From Lucifuga dentata (taxonomy: Eukaryota > Chordata > Actinopteri > Ophidiiformes > Bythitidae), in NCBI GenBank assembly GCA_014773175.1, contig VXCM01000447.1, positions 176,612-240,611 on the forward strand: a DNA stretch of 64,000 bases. Reading direction: 5' to 3'. The notes below the pieces were generated by a model. That model saw nothing but the letters and a program-made list of their open reading frames with translations, made no database searches and was not told where the DNA came from. Positions 1-12,300 of this stretch are shown in pieces (positions within the stretch are counted from its first letter, which is position 1; every line of letters begins with the position of its first letter). Both the position numbers and the translations under genes were made by a program.

Positions 1-1094
1 ATCCCATATCAATCAAGAAGTGCAGTTAGCCTTGGATGTAGATAAGCATTAGCTAACAGTTAGCTACAAATGTGACAATGTGACATTAGCTGGGGAGCTA
101 TCTATTTTCTCAGGGTCCTGTGTTCCCCAGTTCAATATTCTGTTAACACACATTAACCTTAAAAAATTTAAATTTTAAAAATTTAAACAATTATGTGCAC
201 TATTGTGCTTTATAGAGCTTGGAAACATAGGACCCTGAGAACATAGGAATGACTCCCATTAGCTGCTAGCATAACATTTCAATAGCACTTTAAAGGCTTT
301 ACAAGCCCTGGCTGGCTGCTTACATTTCACTATGCAATCATCTTTTGGCTAGGGATGACAACTTCAAATCTTCAAAACAGTTTTGATACATTTGAAACAC
401 ACATTTTCAAAATGTTTCAAAATGTTTCAAAACAATGTGTGTTTCAAATGTGTTTCTGATGTTTTGAGCGTCATAGACCCTGCTTCAAAACCAGAAGTTT
501 GGAACAGCTTTGAAACGTATCGATCCTGGGTGCCGAAATTATCATCTCTACTTTTGGCGCAGATCATGGTACAGTTTTACATTTGTGTTGTGTTACTGCT
601 TCCACTCTGCTCCTCCAATTTGCTTGCGTCACATAGTTATTCCCTCATTGGTTACACTTTGAAATATCACTTGCAGACAAGTCAAAGCTGAATTTGGTTG
701 AACTGTAAGTGCAGCAAATAAGTGGAGAATCTGCTTAAGCTAGCTCAGCTCCATAAAAACGAATGGGACATGATGCTAATTTACCTTGGCTTGTGAAAGC
801 AGCCTCAGGCCAGGTTTATAACTATGCATACACTTCCAACAACATTTACTATGTTAACAGCACTTCTCATATATGCATTTAAGTGTTTTGGGACAGTATG
901 TAGGATTAAATATCCACCAGGGGGCAATGTGAAGGCCATAACATAAATTTCCATCTAATTATTTTAATCCTCAGCAGAAATTTCTGTATCATCTGGCATA
1001 CCACCGGTGGTACACAATTTGAGTACTTTATAAAGATGTAAAAAGGAATGATTTAGTGTACAGGCTTATGGAGTGCTTGAATGCACATTAGTCC
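1..1094. other. downstream intergenic sequence
   Basis: AT-rich sequence with no splice-supported coding region. The 102-residue plus-strand open frame at 383-691 shows no recognisable domain and is built on a locally repetitive segment around 400-450 (repeated 'caaaatgtttcaaaa'). A short stretch near 1001-1022 (ccaccggtggtacacaa) resembles part of the hAT-like element at 5292-5683 and may be a remnant. Confidence 0.4.
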
Positions 1095-1139
1095 TTTATT
1101 ATAAAAAAAAAATTAAGAAAAATCCCAACACAAGACATT

Positions 1140-3114
1140 TCATTCATCAGTTGGTTGTTTTATTTATCATTAGCAATGACACCAAATGTACTCTACTTTT
1201 CACTTGCTATCATAGGAGATGCATTTTGACTTGTAAACAGTGAAAATGATAAAATGCATTTCAGAAAACTCCTTACAAGCAGTGTATGACCAGGGAAAAG
1301 AGCAGATTGACCCGCTCTTGCTCACCTATTTATTTTTTTTTATAACAATATGTGTCATTTTATAACTGAGTCTCTCATATTTACATAGATACAGCTGGCT
1401 CACATATTCACCAGCAGAAACCTATTGGTTTTTTTGTTTTTGTTGGTTTTTAATGTGTTATCACATAGTTTTCTTAAAGAATTATATTTACAATACCATC
1501 CCAGCTGCCTGCTGCCGGGTAAACACACAATTAGAATGACTTGCTTAAAACTCGTTATGCTATTTATGGTTCTTTAAAGTTTACAATAGAAGTCAACCTT
1601 ATATTTCTAAGCTTTTTTCTCTTAACAAATAATGTTAATACAGAGCTCAAGCCATTCGTCTTCCCCTTAAAAAGTTCAAAATTAATCACATAAATGAACA
1701 AACATTCATAATAATAATAAAATAAACAATAAAAAAATATTGCACTTAAAGTTCAGGACACATTGGACCTGTTTGGTGGTTAAGAGGAAAGTGAGAGCTT
1801 TTAGCTGAGTGCTTTGGAGGAGCAGAGGGTGGTTGTCGAAGCATCCAGCAAGTTATTCTAAATAAAAAGTCAAACTTTTGTACAACATGAAGTGTTATTT
1901 CCTTTGTCTGTGAAATGAGCAACCTCTCAAATATTGCTCAGAACTATGGAGTGCAGATTTGAATTCAAAAGCATTTAATGTGTAGAAAAGGGGAAACAGT
2001 GGAGAAGATAAGCCAAGCGATGTCCTGAGAATGTTTCCTCCATTAGTCCAGAATGAGCTGCTGTGTTAAAGGAAATGTAGTTCGGAACATTTTCCTGTTC
2101 GTTCTTGAGTTTTTGTTCCTCCTTGTAAACAGTCTTTGGGGACAGACAGCTCCGTAGTCTTCCATCTCCGACTTTTAATGTCTTTTAATGAGTGACATAT
2201 CTCTGGTTTTCATCACAGCTTCAGTCCATCTGTTATTTATACGTTTTTCCATCCGTCTTTGTCCCTGTCTAATCCTCGCAATAAGTTTCCGCGGTTCCAG
2301 GATGACTGGAAGAAGGTGAAAGCTTTTATATAAGCTGCGAGAGGATGCAGGGTTTAACAGAGGAGCATCATTCTGCAGAAGTAAAGTGTGAAACAGCCAC
2401 AGTGCTAGTTTTCATTCAGACATCATCTCAAATATTAAGTTATTCCCCTCCGTCACACAGTTTGAAGCCTGATGAAACAACGTGAATGAAATGAATCTTT
2501 GTGTCGTACCAAGAGCTTTGAAGTGGCTTCAAAGAGGAAGTACTGGAGGAAAGGAAGGGAGTCAAAGTGGGAGTTCTAAAAGAAAATAAAGGAAAAAGTG
2601 ACAAAACAGTACCGGACTGTCTTGATGTCTGCAGGGTTTTTGGAGTGCCCCCTCCTTTTCTCCATTACATCTGGACAAACACTTAAGACGTGAACTAATG
2701 TACAGTATGTCATTTTTTCCTGACAAGAGACTGCAACCAAAAAAAAAAAAAANAAAAAAAAAAAAAATGACAGTGATCAGACAAGCATCCAGCTCCTGCT
2801 CCAGCCCTCCTGCATGGGCCTGTGTGTTTTAGTTCCACCCAACCATGCATCCCTCCATCCATGCATCCATCCATGTGTAAACTACATTTGCAGTGCCACA
2901 GCTTTGCCATTTCCTCTCACACCACAACAAAAAAATCCTAGTGGACAGGATGGCAGACATGAAAAAAAAAAACAACCAATAAAAAAAGGCAAACAAAGAT
3001 ATGAACCTCCCATCCCCCAAACCCATTTTATACATCTTTTCAAGTCTGCCTCTTTCTCTCTTAACATGATTATCATCTTTTCTTTCTTTCCTTATGTCTT
3101 TTTCTCCTCTCTTA
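1140..3114 (-). other. rgs3: probable rgs3 3' untranslated region
   Basis: After the TAA at 3117-3115, about 2 kb of mostly single-copy-looking, AT-rich sequence follows before the first dispersed-repeat-like segment. AATAAA signals on the minus strand lie at 1334-1329, 1164-1159 and 1100-1095, so cleavage probably occurs somewhere between about 1075 and 1310. Earlier ATTAAA variants near 2190-2175 could give a shorter form. An A-run with a contig-join N at 2753 lies inside. No coding signal is seen on either strand. Confidence 0.5.
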
Positions 3115-3315
3115 TTATGATGAAGATGGTGTCGAAGTGGAGCTGGGCTTTTTTTGGTTGATTAAGTCCAAGTAGAGTTCTGAGCGCAGGAAGCGTGGGT
3201 ATGAGTCTTTCTCCATCAGCCCGTATATCCTCCTCTGTGCAAGGTCAAAGCAGGAGCGTGTCACATTCTGCAGGTTGTCCTTGGTATGATCTCTGGTGTA
3301 AGAATCCAGGTTGAC
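3115..3315 (-). CDS. rgs3: rgs3 terminal coding exon (201 nt with stop)
   Basis: After a 101-nt intron, acceptor cttcctattcag opens Val-Asn-Leu-Asp-Ser-Tyr-Thr-Arg at phase 0. The exon encodes residues 467-532 and ends with TAA at 3117-3115. N468 (RGS4 Asn128 equivalent), and D503 and R507 in [12 protein letters not shown] (RGS4 Asp163 and Arg167 equivalents), complete the G-alpha contact set. Mammalian RGS3 ends shortly after LDLINQKK; here the tail is [10 protein letters not shown], a slightly longer Ser/Thr-rich end. This frame has no open reading frame of its own above track size and was read directly from the reverse complement. Confidence 0.95.
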   Translation of the reverse strand, partial: VNLDSYTRDHTKDNLQNVTRSCFDLAQRRIYGLMEKDSYPRFLRSELYLDLINQKKPSSTSTPSSS

Positions 3316-6300
3316 CTGAATAGGAAGAATAATTAAAAGGGTGAGTGGAAAAGAATTACACCTGAGATCATTCCACTTTTTTCCCCAGCGTCTACAACAT
3401 TTGCGTGCACTCTCACCTCTTTACATGATTGGATAGCGATGTATTCTGCAAAGATTTTCTTGGCTTTAGAGGCCATCTTGGATTGTGACTTGACCTTCTT
3501 GTATTCCTCGCATGCTAGCCAGAATTCCAGATTTTCTTCGCTGAATTCGGTGCGCAGGAAAGCTCTGAATGCTGCCAGACCATCTGAGGGAGAGAAGAGA
3601 ATAAGCAAGAGGAGAGTTGACTCGAGTGCTATGGCAACCTCACAGCCGAACTGCTGCATGGAGTTTCAGCACCAAAAATAGCTCTGTGACGGCTTTTTGA
3701 GTCATGTGGTTGGAATAAACTTAAAAAAACCGTACAAATCCTCAACACTGAAGCATACATTCAAGACTTTGGCTTAACACATCCTTTAAGTGACATCACC
3801 CCTCTGACCCAGTCCTTCCGTTACTCTCTAACCACTATTCAGCATGACATCTATGCATACTTCTATACACATGGTGTGAATGAACAAAGAGAAGATTGTC
3901 CTCACGTACAGGGAAATGGGGATTATACTGCTTCCCAGTCTAATTCTGGCACCTTTTATGTTTCGGTGCAGTTAATGATTTGAGGAAAAAGGCATCTAGA
4001 AGAAAGAATAGCAGGAAGTTGAGTCCCACCCTCTACTCTCGTCTGTACCTTTCCGTTCCCATGAATCACCCACGCTGATAAGGAGAGCAAATGTAAGCGC
4101 TCCTCTTTTACATCATCCTACAGAACAGGAGTGAGGTAAAAGGACGAAGAAAGGACAGAGAAAGGAGGAAAGGAGCAGTAATGTTCACCTTGTTAACCGG
4201 GATACGAAGCTAACACTGGATTTTCCTATTCATCTTTGAACTGGATTTGGACTATTAGTCTGTCCTGCAGTACCACAAGAAACTACGGAAAACAAATATA
4301 GCAGCACAGCAGCAGTCTGTTCCTCTCCATTAAGCATTGAGTCTATCCGCTGGGATTAGTGGGAAGGCTGCTGCACATTGGCCATTGACTGCAGCACAAT
4401 GCTCACACGTGTGTGCATAACTCATATCTGCACAAGCATATTTTCTGCGCTCACCACCCTCCCCCCAGCTCATGCATGAACTGTTTCTATATTCTCCCAT
4501 TACCTCTCAAACCACAACGGACCCCACAATATAGCAAAAAAAAAAGAAAAAAAGAAAAAAAAAGATAGTTCCCCTCCTCCACTGTGGATGATTCAAAAAG
4601 AAAGAAGAAAAGAGGAAAAGGTAGAGAGGAAAAGGTAGATAAAAAGGACATAAAGTAACTTACATTTGTGTACCAACAGCTTGTCAAGAGAGTCCCCCCA
4701 TTTAAGCGCTTCCTCTGGGGTGGGCCTGCAGATAAAAGCAGAGCGATTCTTTAACAAGCCCATCTCAGCCAGGTTTCTCATTGTGTGACCCATCCGCAGA
4801 ATTTAGTCTAAGCTGCAGGACGGATGAGTGCTCATGGAGAAGAAGCTATTCCTCTGTCTTTCCCTCTCTTTCCCTCTTACAAGGTTTCAGCTTTGTGAGT
4901 GTCTGTATATCTGGTTGGCAGTGGTGGTGGGTTGGCTTTTATATTCCCCTGACTGCAACTTAGAAGGCGGGAGGGGCGGGGCTTTACCCGGCCAATGGTG
5001 ATGTGTTGTCTTGTTTAGGGACCTCCTCCTCCCCACCAGTATCGAGCTGCCCCCCTGTTCCCTCTCATGTTTTCTGTGCCAGCATGCTACATGCTGACTG
5101 TAATCCTCATCAAAGACATAGTAATAAAAACATATATCAGTTTGATCATATTTTATTTATTTATTTATTGCTATTTTTGATAATGGATTTGAGTTTCACC
5201 TAACATCTATTCTGATAAATCAGCATAAATGAAATCTACCACCTGCACTTTGCTAATGCACATAGCCTCTTTTTTGTATTACCTCTTAGAACAGTGATTC
5301 TCAAACTGTGGTACATGTAACCACCAGTGGTACACAAGATTAGTCTGGAAATTTCCACAGAGGATCAAAACAACATAAAACTCTGTGAATTTTGTTATTG
5401 TGGCAAATTATTCACAAATAACATGTTTCATCAAGATAGCTGATAGCTGATGAGTTTTTTCTTTAAGGTATTATTATCTTTTTATTATTCTGTTTAAATT
5501 CAGATTTTTTTTAAATAGCCCAACTCTTCCCATGCACACAGTAGGTACTGCAGTGAACAACTTTTGAGCTCAGTTGCAGGATAACACACATGTACGCATG
5601 AGGTTTTTCTGTGACTATTGGAACTGGTGGTTTGTTGGTTTCCTCAGAGGTGCTACTTGATACAAAAAGTTTGAGAACCACTGTGACAGAACATATACTT
5701 TATGTGCATATGCATCTATACATGTTTTATAAGCTGCTGTTCAAATAAATGTTTAGGAAAGATCAGAATCTATTAACCACACTGGTGATTTTGCATGTTT
5801 GAGTCCAGTAAATACAACTCGCATACACTATGTTACATTACTGCTTACCATTTTCCAAAACATACTACTGGAGTGGTAAATTTTCACATTGCTTTTCCTA
5901 CCCTCCAGGCAGCAGTTGGTTTCATGTCATTCCTGTACACTATAAAAATCAACTTGCAGAGATGTAAAACATGCTTGAGATAGGTAATCCATCACGGTGA
6001 ACAAGAAGTCAATTAAAGTTTTTTGTCGAAGTAACGTAAAGGTAGTGTTTCAATGCAGAAGCTACAGAGAAGAAAATATATGCCTCCACGAGGGAATATA
6101 GTCCCAGGAAAAGACTGCTTTTGTCAAGAAATTAAAATGATTGTGCCTTCTACAATCATGCGTAAGTGTTAGCAGGCGAAACACTGAATTTTAAGGTTGG
6201 TGAACATTTGATTTTCATAGATTAGTTGATTTGGCAAAAAACATGAAACTAAAACACATTTTTATGTCTTTGAAAATGGTTGGAAATAACGTAACATGAG

Positions 6301-9300
6301 CTCATGTTAGTTTTGCAGCATCACATTGATCATTGATATATTTTAGATTTGACATTTAACACAGTAAGTGGAAATAGAAGGTGGATGGATGGATGGATGG
6401 ATGGATGGATGGATGGATGGTGTAGATATCTGATATTTTATAGATCTTTTCAATCCCTGCATCCAATCAATTCACTATCCCTCCTTTTGAGGTTGGTGTG
6501 CTGTTCTTAAACACATTCTCGCTTTCATTTTATTCAAGTCACATATTACAAGCAAGCTTCCATTTCTGACCATTCCTGCCCACATGTCTGTACTTCTCGA
6601 CCAGGTCATCGCCACTTGTGGTGAAATCCAGAAAATAGTACAACACACTCTCAGGAAGTGGCCACTTACTTGACTGACTTCATAGCTTTGTCTAATTTGC
6701 CGGCTGGGTTACTTCCTGGAGATTCATTCCTCCTCCGCAGGAAAGCCAGCCGATTCTTCATGTCTTTGGCCCTGATTGAAAGAAAGACAGAGAGAGCAAG
6801 AGAGAAAGAAAGAAGAAGAATGAGGGATGGTTGGCAGAAGAGATAAGAGGAAGTATGAAAGGAAAGACAAAGTAGATAGAAGTAGATGAAAGAAACATGG
6901 GGAAAGAGGGAGAAATTGTTTTGAATATCCAGTCCAAAGTCCATCATTAAAACAATCCAAAGCATGAGAAATCACCAATTAAGCTCTTCAGCACTGCAAA
7001 TCCAATCCATATGAAGTCAAACCCACAAATGCAAGAAAAGATGAAGAAAATACATGTAGAAGTTTTGTACATTTTAATCTTCAGTGAGGTATGTTGGTGT
7101 GGAGGCTCCGAATTTTCCAAAAGGCTGATCCACTGATATCAAACTTCTTTTCCTTCCTTTGTGTCAGCTATCAATCTAATCTCTCTGCCACTCTCTTCTT
7201 TCCTGTCGATGTGTCCCTGGCAGGTTCCAAGGCAGGGACTGAGTGAATGTGGCAGAGAAGGAGGAGAGAGACTCAATCCTCACTCCTCTGTTTCATTACG
7301 CCATTCTACGTGTGCCTACAGGGGTTGCTGAGAGGAAGCTGACCCAGGGCCAAGTCAACAGGGCACAGTGACCTCCTCACTCCTCTGCTCCTCTCCACCA
7401 GCATCCAATATCCTCCTGACCGCCAACCTCGCCTACTTCACCCATCACCAACCATCGCACACAGAGACCCCCAGTAATAATGCACCACCCTATCCTAAAT
7501 CCAAGACAAGGTAATACACCAACCCTCAGTCCCAATAGGCTCCAGCAAATTTCTGCGCATTCCCATAATCCCATGGTGCGCGTCCTGGCTTTTCCCGACC
7601 CGCAGCACGTGCTGCCTCTCTGGGATGTGACCTCACTCAACACCCATTTCCTGAGTCCCTGCTTTTGATTTCCACTGTGGATTGACTGGCCCGCTAATAA
7701 TGCAGCGCCGTGGTGTGTGCTGGCCTAATCACTGTAAGCTGTCCCACTGCCAACCTAGAACCCCCCACGAGAGACCCTAAATTAAGAAACAGCTTGCTAT
7801 TATACATTGTTATCATTCAAACATGGACACACTATGATGGAAATACAAATTCAGATTGGTACTTAAAAAGAAATCAAGCTGGAGTTTTGTTTTTTTTCCC
7901 CTCGGTATGCCTACACACAATAAACAACAAGACTGCATATGCTGTTGCAAGCAGCGGTTGAACAGTTCCTTTAAACTGGGATGAGTGTGACTTCGTGGGC
8001 ATACAGATTTGGGTTTGTTTGGGTTGAGGAGGTTGAGCTGTGCAGAGAACCACAAGGGGACTTTCTGAAAGCATTTCTGAGAGTCAGGAGGATGAGCTGC
8101 CAAATGACTTGAAGATGAAAATGATGCTATTTATAGAAAAAGAAAGGAAAAGGGGGGAAGCGTGAGTTTGTGTGGCATCCAGAAAAGACAATAAGAAAGC
8201 TACAATGCATCTTCTTTTTTTCCTCTCCCATGAAAAGTAATATAAATGTAGATGCGGAATTTGAAAATGTATGTTCGGAGAAAAATTTATAAAATCAACA
8301 GAAAAGTCTAAGAACCACATTTGAGAGAGATCAAGAAGGGATGACTCATTCACTGGAATACTCACTCTTTCAATAAAATAATGATAAGTGTCTCATATGA
8401 AACCAAACAGGAAACACTACTATCAAAGTCAGGCCTGTCTTTGATGGAAGCAGCAGTTTGTTCCAGCTCTAAAGCTGTTATCCTTGTCAATTGCTTACAT
8501 TTGCCAGCCTGAAGGACATTATGAACCAAATAAATGTTGCAGTGAAATAAAATCATAACATGAGAGCGAGATTTATTAGATTGCTCTATTTTTAGGTTGC
8601 ATTCAAGACACTTAAGCCTTGAGCTTTGCATGGGGTGCTGAAGAGAGCCTCTGTTCTGCCAGTGCATGTGACAAATAGGAGGAGTGTGTTTTATGGGGAC
8701 TGGAAAATATTTCCTTGGCCTAACAAAAAACACTTTATTATTTATATCTGGTTTTATGCAAGCTCGAGAGCCGAGCCCGCATGGGAATGATGTGACAATG
8801 ATGTCATGACTCCAGTTTCAGTATTTTGAAAAATATTAATGTCTCCACCATGTGGGTGTCACTGGATACTGCAAACACACATGGTTAGTATTTGAGTCTT
8901 TCAGCAGCTCAGATGCTTGCAATGCTTTTGGAAGAATACATCACAGCTGTGACTTCAACTGTGATTAATAATAATAATATACAGGCAACAATAGGACTCT
9001 GGCAAGCAAATCTGCATATGTTTGGTTGAGTATTCTACTAAGTAGTGTAGTGCTTAGCTGAGATGAAGAGGCTGTTGTGCACAGCAACTCAATTTCTGCA
9101 GCCATTAATGAACCTGTATCAAGAAAGCATCCCAAACTTAATAAGGCCGCAAAATCCTCATTCTTCATTGTAAGCAAAGAGACATTCTTTATTCTTCAAT
9201 GCACATCTTATTCTTCATATTCAGTTTAAATGAGCTCTCTAGGATTGTTGTGAAGCAGTTGTTGTTTGCAAAGTCAGCTACCCAGGTAAAACTAATAACC

Positions 9301-12300
9301 TAAACAATGGAAAAGCAGTATTAAACTTCAGAGTAAAACTTCATAAAGCAGAATTTGAAGCTCTAAATCCTAAAATCAGATTTAAAACATTAAAAGGGGG
9401 ACTGAACAATGCAGCTACAGATGAAAAGGAAGCACTTTTCATGTTAATCACATGCGCTACTTTGGGCATAATAGAGCAGCAAAAAGTACAGGTGCATATA
9501 GTTTTGTATTTGGTATACAGTATTTTTGCCCATTTCAAAGATGAAAAGTAATAATTTCTTTGGTCAATGGACTGGGATCAGTTTCACTGAACTGTTAGTT
9601 AATAACGAGTTTTATATATCAGATCTTCGTGTACTAATGACACTTCCTTCAGTTCCAGTACCTCTCCACTTGAAGTTGCAGCTACTTTTTCATCTTTACT
9701 GTATCTCTCCAGCTAAGTGCCGCAGTCTGCTAATGGCTTCCCACCACCAATATCATTATCACCACACTCCCTTTGATCTGTAACATACAATCACCTCCTA
9801 CACTTAAACTAATCTTCAAGAAGAGCAGGCTATGCGCTGCAGAAGATTATCAAATTAGAGCGATCTTTGATCTAACACACCGTGACACTGAAATCTCACC
9901 TCGACTGCCCCGTGTGCACATTATCTACAGTATGTCCATACATACAGGAGGGGTATAATGTAAATTTGTCTGTACAACAGAGATGGAGCCTTATCTGAGT
10001 GAGAGGTCTTTAGCTCTGCAATTATCTGCAGGTTTCCACGCTCTTATTCCCACTTTGCTTGGCTCACATTAGACACACTAATAGCACCCCGCTGGCTATT
10101 CCTGGTGTTCTGAAAGTAGGCTGCACTCCCAGGGAAAGGCTCGGGAAACATGGGGGAGAGCTGCAGACAGACACGCTGCAGAGCACAAAGCACTGACAAG
10201 CACAGACTAAATCCACTGCTCCACTTCATCTCCCCCTTTTCTGTTTGCCTGATATGGCTCTCTTTCTTAAAATTGATCTCATCCTTTGAGATATGAGGCA
10301 CAGCAATGAGAAGAGCAGGAACTGAGATAGACAGGGGGAGCAGCAGCTCAAGGTCAGCAACTTTCAAGCATGTTTTCAATCCCTCTGCCACTATTTACAG
10401 AAGGCTGTGTGCCAGTGACTGCACACAAATAACACTGTGTGTGTTGGAGTGTGTATGTTTGTCTGTGTGAGTATAAGAGGTCAAAGGTTGTGTCAGTGTG
10501 TCTGCAATACTAAAAACATCAACACCACTGAGACATTTTTCAAAAAGATATAGGAGCAGTTTGTGAGGGTTTGTCCTGTACTTTCTTCACAAACAAATGA
10601 TGTAAATTATCCAAAAATGTAACACACCAACAACAGAAGAAGACACTTTTTCTGCATAGCCTTAAATTTCCTCATAATGTAAGTCAGTTGATTCCTAGAA
10701 GAACAATTAAAAAGGGAATTGTCCTAAATTTTGTCTATATATACATAATACACCATCATATTCACAGTCTCTCAATCAAGACTAAAAAAAGAGCTCTATT
10801 TCTGAAAAAACTCACCTTCCCAGTCACAAAGATCACATGAGCAATCCTATTCCTGAAATCCAGGCTGCATATAATAAGAAAAAGGGCAGCCTCAAGTTAG
10901 AGGTTAAAGCTGCTTCCTCCAAAATAGTTTGAGCGCTTCAGTCTCACAGGGAGTCTTCCTCACTGCGACTGTCAAATGAGATCCACGTAGAGGTCAAATA
11001 GCTTCCTACCAGCTTGAGAGCAACTGTTCCTGCAGGATGCAAAAGGACGCCCACCCAGTCCTTCCTTACATTCCCTTATTCCTCATTAGTTTTGACAGGG
11101 AAAAACCAAAGTGCAGTTGAGTCCAAACACACATGCATGCACATACAACTGCTGTCTCACTCTTACCTTTCCAAGTACTTCTCAGAGAAATCAACCATTG
11201 TGTGAAACATGGGTGCCAGCTTGAACGCACTTGGTGAAAACGTGAGTGCATAGAAGCATGTGTCAGAGCACCAGAGCTCAGGGCCCAGTGGGCTGTTTGA
11301 CAGTCACATTCCTCTAACCCCTGAGAGGCTCTGTTTGAGCTTTAAATAGTCCTGAGGGTCTGGAGAAGGCGGAACCTGGGCTCACCCAATCACCACGTAG
11401 TGTTTTGAGAGGACAGATTCCTTCCTCTGGGGCCTGGACAGGTTTTAGTTCTATGGGTTAGTAAGTTGAGATCTGACTTATCGTTGTCCTGTCTCAGCAG
11501 CATAATTTCATGTTAAATCTACTAGCATGCTACAGCAAAGACTTCACACACATCAAGAGATTAGATTAGCTCTTTTACTGTTACTCTGTACTGGATGCTT
11601 GTTAGCTTTAAAGATTATTTAGCTGATGATGTTTACGACTTGACGAGTTTAGCTCCTAAACCAGTTCTGTGTGGGTCCAGCTCTCTGAAACCTTAACTGG
11701 AATAACTAAGTCAAAGGCAACTGGACTTCCTAGGTGGTCCTAAAGAGATTCATCAGTTCTGTAGACTGGTGGAGAATCCAAGGCATTTAAACTCTGTGGG
11801 TCACGGACACTTCACTGTCCAGTTGTCCATCTTTGGGCTTCAGGAGGTTCCTGTCTGAGGACATTAGATTGCCTTCTTTGTTAAGGATTTGAAAAATTCC
11901 ATTTTCATTTCAGTACAGTTACCCCAATTTACTATTTTGAGGTATTTAATGACCTTGATGGTTGAGAATTCTTATAGACATTAAAAAAAAAACTTTTAGT
12001 GTTTCATAAAGTCTCAACAACGTACAGTACTATGATTTTTGGCTGTACTGCAATTCAAAATGTGGAGTAAGCTATATTCATGAATGAAATTTTACTAAAA
12101 TTCCATATTTCCCTGAATATGAAACTCGTTCCTTAATCGGCTAATGAAGAAGAACAGCAGGTGAGGAAATGTGTCTTATTGCAATCTGAGGAAACTGAAT
12201 TACACTTGCATAATCTACATCTGTGACTTGTCATACATAACAATGATTTATATAGACTTCAATATGACTATGGTGTTTACTAACATTTGAAAAAAAATAT

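Larger units (their letters stand above)
4726..6669 (-). other. rgs3 intron containing promoter, hAT-like and TTAA elements
   Basis: Bounded by donor GTAAGTGGC after 6670 and acceptor atctgcag before 4725. It contains the candidate internal promoter and start near 4.8-5.0 kb, a hAT-like element (5292-5683), a truncated TTAA-type element (5777-6300) and a GGAT microsatellite (6382-6420). Confidence 0.8.

Noticed and set aside
10800..10870. Strong donor-like GGAAG|GTGAGT on minus near 10812 as another rgs3 first exon
   Set aside because: No ATG-led frame reaches it in the phase needed by the 6771 exon; the nearest ATGs meet stops at once.
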